Shown: positions 62,123-64,000 of the stretch, in pieces
How positions within the stretch are numbered: the stretch's first letter is position 1
Layout of the letters: each line of letters starts with the position of its first letter
Assembly: GCA_938005545.1 (NCBI GenBank)
Contig: CALKXV010000020.1
Span: 1-64,000 of the forward strand
Origin: an uncultured Paracoccaceae bacterium
Lineage (GTDB): Bacteria; Pseudomonadota; Alphaproteobacteria; Rhodobacterales; Rhodobacteraceae
Length of the DNA stretch: 64,000 nt
Direction: 5' to 3'
The notes under the pieces: model-generated
The model's database searches: none
What the model was told of the DNA's origin: nothing
The model's input: only the letters and a program-made list of their open reading frames with translations
Made by a program: the position numbers and the translations under genes

Positions 62123-63418
62123 ATGGTACAAAGGCCCAAATATTCGGCACGATTGCCGCTTTTCGTTGGATTTTTCGCGCTTGTCCTTTTGGTCGGCGGC
62201 GTCGGCGTTTGGAGCGTTCGAACCGAAATCGCAGGTGCAATCATCGCCAGCGGAACAATCGTGGTCGAAAACAATCGCCAAGTCGTTCAACACGCCGAAG
62301 GCGGCGTAGTGGGTTCGATCGAAGCGCGCGATGGCGATCCGGTTAAGGCCGGTGATCTACTTGTACGGTTGGATGATACATTGCTGCTTTCGGAACTTGC
62401 CGTGGCCGAGTTGCAGGCGATTGAACTCGGCGCACGACGCGCCCGTCTTCAGGCCGAACGCGACGGTGCCGATGTGATCGCCTTCTCCGACGCATTGTTG
62501 CAAAAAACCAGTGAAGCCGCAGCCGAGCAAATCGAAGGACAGCGAAAACTGTTCCTAGCCCGCCGCGTGTCGTTCCAAACCGAAAGAAAACAGATCGGCG
62601 AGCAGATCAAGCAAACAGGCAACCAAATCGTCGGGGCCGAAGCGCAGCTTTCGGCGTTTTCCATTCAGGAACGCCTGATCAACGAAGAACTGACCGATCA
62701 GGAAGCCTTGTTCGAAAAGGGCCTTGTCCAAGCGCAACGCTTGTCGAGCCTTAGGCGCGAAGCGGCGCGGTTGGCCGGCGAGATCGGGCGTTTGAATGCC
62801 GATGTCGCCCAATTCAAAGGCCAAATCGCAGCATTTGAAATCGAACGGCTGAAACTTGAAACCACGTTACAGGAAAACGCGATTTCCGAATTGCGAGACA
62901 CGCAGTTTCGCGAACTTGAACTGAACGAACAGATGCGCGCCTTGAACGAGCGGCTGGACCGTCTTGATATTCGCGCACCTGTCGCCGGGATCGTCTATGG
63001 TTCGACGGTGTTTGGCCAACAGGCTATTTTGCAACCCGCCGAGCCAATAATGTACGTTATCCCGCAGGATCAGCCGCTGGTGATTGCCGCCAATGTTGAC
63101 GCCATCCACGTCGATCAGATCCATGTTGGTCAAGTGGCGGCGGTGCGTTTCTCGGCTTTCAACCAACGCACGACGCCAGAACTTTTCGGACGCGTCACGT
63201 CGGTTTCCGCAGATACCTTTCGCGACGAGATTACCGGCGCGAATTACTACCGCGTTGAATTGATGCCGTCTGAAGGCGAAATGGCCAAGCTCGAAGACCT
63301 TGAAGTTTTGCCGGGAATGCCGGTTGAGGCGTTTTTGAAAACAGACCAACGCACCCCCCTGTCATATCTGACAAAACCTCTCACGGATTACTTCGGGCGT
63401 GCAATGCGCGAAAGCTAG
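62123..63418 (+). CDS. HlyD-family type I secretion adaptor
   Basis: Periplasmic adaptor of 431 residues linking the ABC exporter to a TolC-type channel. One membrane helix lies at about residues 12-32 (FVGFFALVLLVGGVGVWSV), then a lipoyl/barrel part (GGVVGSIEARDGDPVKAGDLLVRLDD; key GGVVGSIEARDGDPVK), long coiled-coil helices at about 100-290, and the distal barrel with RAPVAGIVYG. PrtE/HasE-like size. The start follows ggggg with a short spacer, one base after the ABC stop. Its stop TAG overlaps the stop of the convergent solute-binding gene within CTAG. Confidence 0.93.
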   Translation: MVQRPKYSARLPLFVGFFALVLLVGGVGVWSVRTEIAGAIIASGTIVVENNRQVVQHAEGGVVGSIEARDGDPVKAGDLLVRLDDTLLLSELAVAELQAIELGARRARLQAERDGADVIAFSDALLQKTSEAAAEQIEGQRKLFLARRVSFQTERKQIGEQIKQTGNQIVGAEAQLSAFSIQERLINEELTDQEALFEKGLVQAQRLSSLRREAARLAGEIGRLNADVAQFKGQIAAFEIERLKLETTLQENAISELRDTQFRELELNEQMRALNERLDRLDIRAPVAGIVYGSTVFGQQAILQPAEPIMYVIPQDQPLVIAANVDAIHVDQIHVGQVAAVRFSAFNQRTTPELFGRVTSVSADTFRDEITGANYYRVELMPSEGEMAKLEDLEVLPGMPVEAFLKTDQRTPLSYLTKPLTDYFGRAMRES

Positions 63419-64000
63419 CCTTTCAGAAGATCGCGCCAGCGTTTGATCTGATCGTCGCGACCAAATTCAAGCGTTGTCAGTTCCCATTCAGATACAATGA
63501 TCTTCAGGGCCTGCCGGGCGGTGATGTTTCCGTCCATTGCGCGGGAAAGATTGCGGTTCAGCGACGCCATATAGGCGCTGTGGCCGGGGATGTTTAAATT
63601 GCGGTTCCCTATGCGAAGCGCGGCTTCATGAACGTCAAGAAACGGCTTTGAATATGCGTCGATAATATCCGGATCGTCGTAGTGGCTGGATTGGAACGGG
63701 TCAAAATACCCGGCAGTTTCGCGAACCGCTTTGGTCGACATCGTTTCACTGACTGCAAAGCGCGAAAATAGATAACCCATTTCCGGCTGATTTGCCGAAA
63801 CGGGGATCACATAGGACCACCCCCAATTGAAATAGGCGACACCTTGTGCCGCCAAACCGGGCAGCGTCGCGTGCCGCAGTTTTCCGCGAATGGCGCTACT
63901 GGGTTGGTTGAACGACTTTTGCGACCCACCCCATCCGATGTTTGCATAGATATTTTCATGTCGATAAAGCGCCCAATTTTCAAACAGGCCGGCGGTCGCA
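63415..64000 (-). CDS. ABC transporter extracellular solute-binding protein (3' part)
   Basis: The frame is open without a stop to the window edge, so about 195 C-terminal residues are seen and the start is outside. Segments such as AIRGKLRHATLPG, YFNWGWSYVIPVSANQP, SSHYDDPDIIDAYSKPF and NRNLSRAMDGNITARQALK fit the C-terminal lobe of family 1 (sugar or polyol type) solute-binding proteins of ABC importers. The transporter's membrane and ATPase genes would lie beyond the edge. The ligand is not determinable from this part. Confidence 0.8.
   Translation of the reverse strand, partial: ATAGLFENWALYRHENIYANIGWGGSQKSFNQPSSAIRGKLRHATLPGLAAQGVAYFNWGWSYVIPVSANQPEMGYLFSRFAVSETMSTKAVRETAGYFDPFQSSHYDDPDIIDAYSKPFLDVHEAALRIGNRNLNIPGHSAYMASLNRNLSRAMDGNITARQALKIIVSEWELTTLEFGRDDQIKRWRDLLKG

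Overview
The window looks like a chromosome segment of a marine alphaproteobacterium of the Rhodobacterales (Roseobacter-like) group. This rests on the linkage trpG-trpD-trpC-moaC-moeA-lexA, GTTC-N7-GTTC LexA boxes, an aerobic cob-type cobalamin pathway, TRAP transporters, a form II CoxL-like protein and high GC with many GTG/TTG starts. I saw no insertion sequence, prophage, CRISPR array, rRNA or convincing tRNA. Names are by recognition of translated sequence; no database search was run.

Layout. 1-10585: leftward lexA, moeA, moaC, trpC, ung, trpD and trpG; then a rightward YibQ-like polysaccharide deacetylase and a DEDDh exonuclease; then leftward clpS, rsmC-like and an SDR lacking its catalytic Lys. 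10586-28493: housekeeping and accessory genes: a D,D-carboxypeptidase with SPOR domain, valS with a large extra insert, a lone CoxL-like molybdoenzyme, a DUF2235 hydrolase, metF/metR around a perfect inverted repeat, suhB, an MFS transporter, a divergent response regulator/histidine kinase pair, an enolase-superfamily enzyme beside an internally deleted TPP enzyme, and a TauE/SafE transporter.

28475-50852 is a compact block for adenosylcobalamin synthesis. Leftward cobU-cobT-cobS and rightward ribazole phosphatase-pduX-cbiB-cobC handle the nucleotide loop and aminopropanol arm. Leftward cobO-ydjM-cobQ adds the adenosyl group and side-chain amides. A cobalamin riboswitch at about 36665-36843 precedes DUF1636-cobW-cobN-cobG-cobH-cobI-cobJ. 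cobK lies reversed and cobL-cobE-cobM-cobB-cobA-cobF completes the corrin ring. Most junctions are 1-8 base overlaps of the ATGA, GTGA or TAATG type, implying translational coupling. Not seen here: the small cobaltochelatase subunits (aerobic CobS/CobT), cobR, bluB and a cobalt or B12 transporter.

50856-64000: a di-haem peroxidase whose 5' end overlaps that of a Sel1 protein; a DUF3626 gene of lower GC, ending at a strong terminator; a six-gene leftward operon (SsuD-like flavin monooxygenase, aldo/keto reductase, flavin reductase, TRAP dctQ-dctM-dctP) with a divergent GntR/UTRA regulator; a type I secretion ABC/HlyD pair; and the 3' part of a solute-binding protein cut by the window edge.

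Most worth following: the flavin-monooxygenase/TRAP operon, the valS insert, the collapsed TPP enzyme, the SDR without its Lys, the membrane protein inside the cobO-cobQ operon, and the DUF3626 island.
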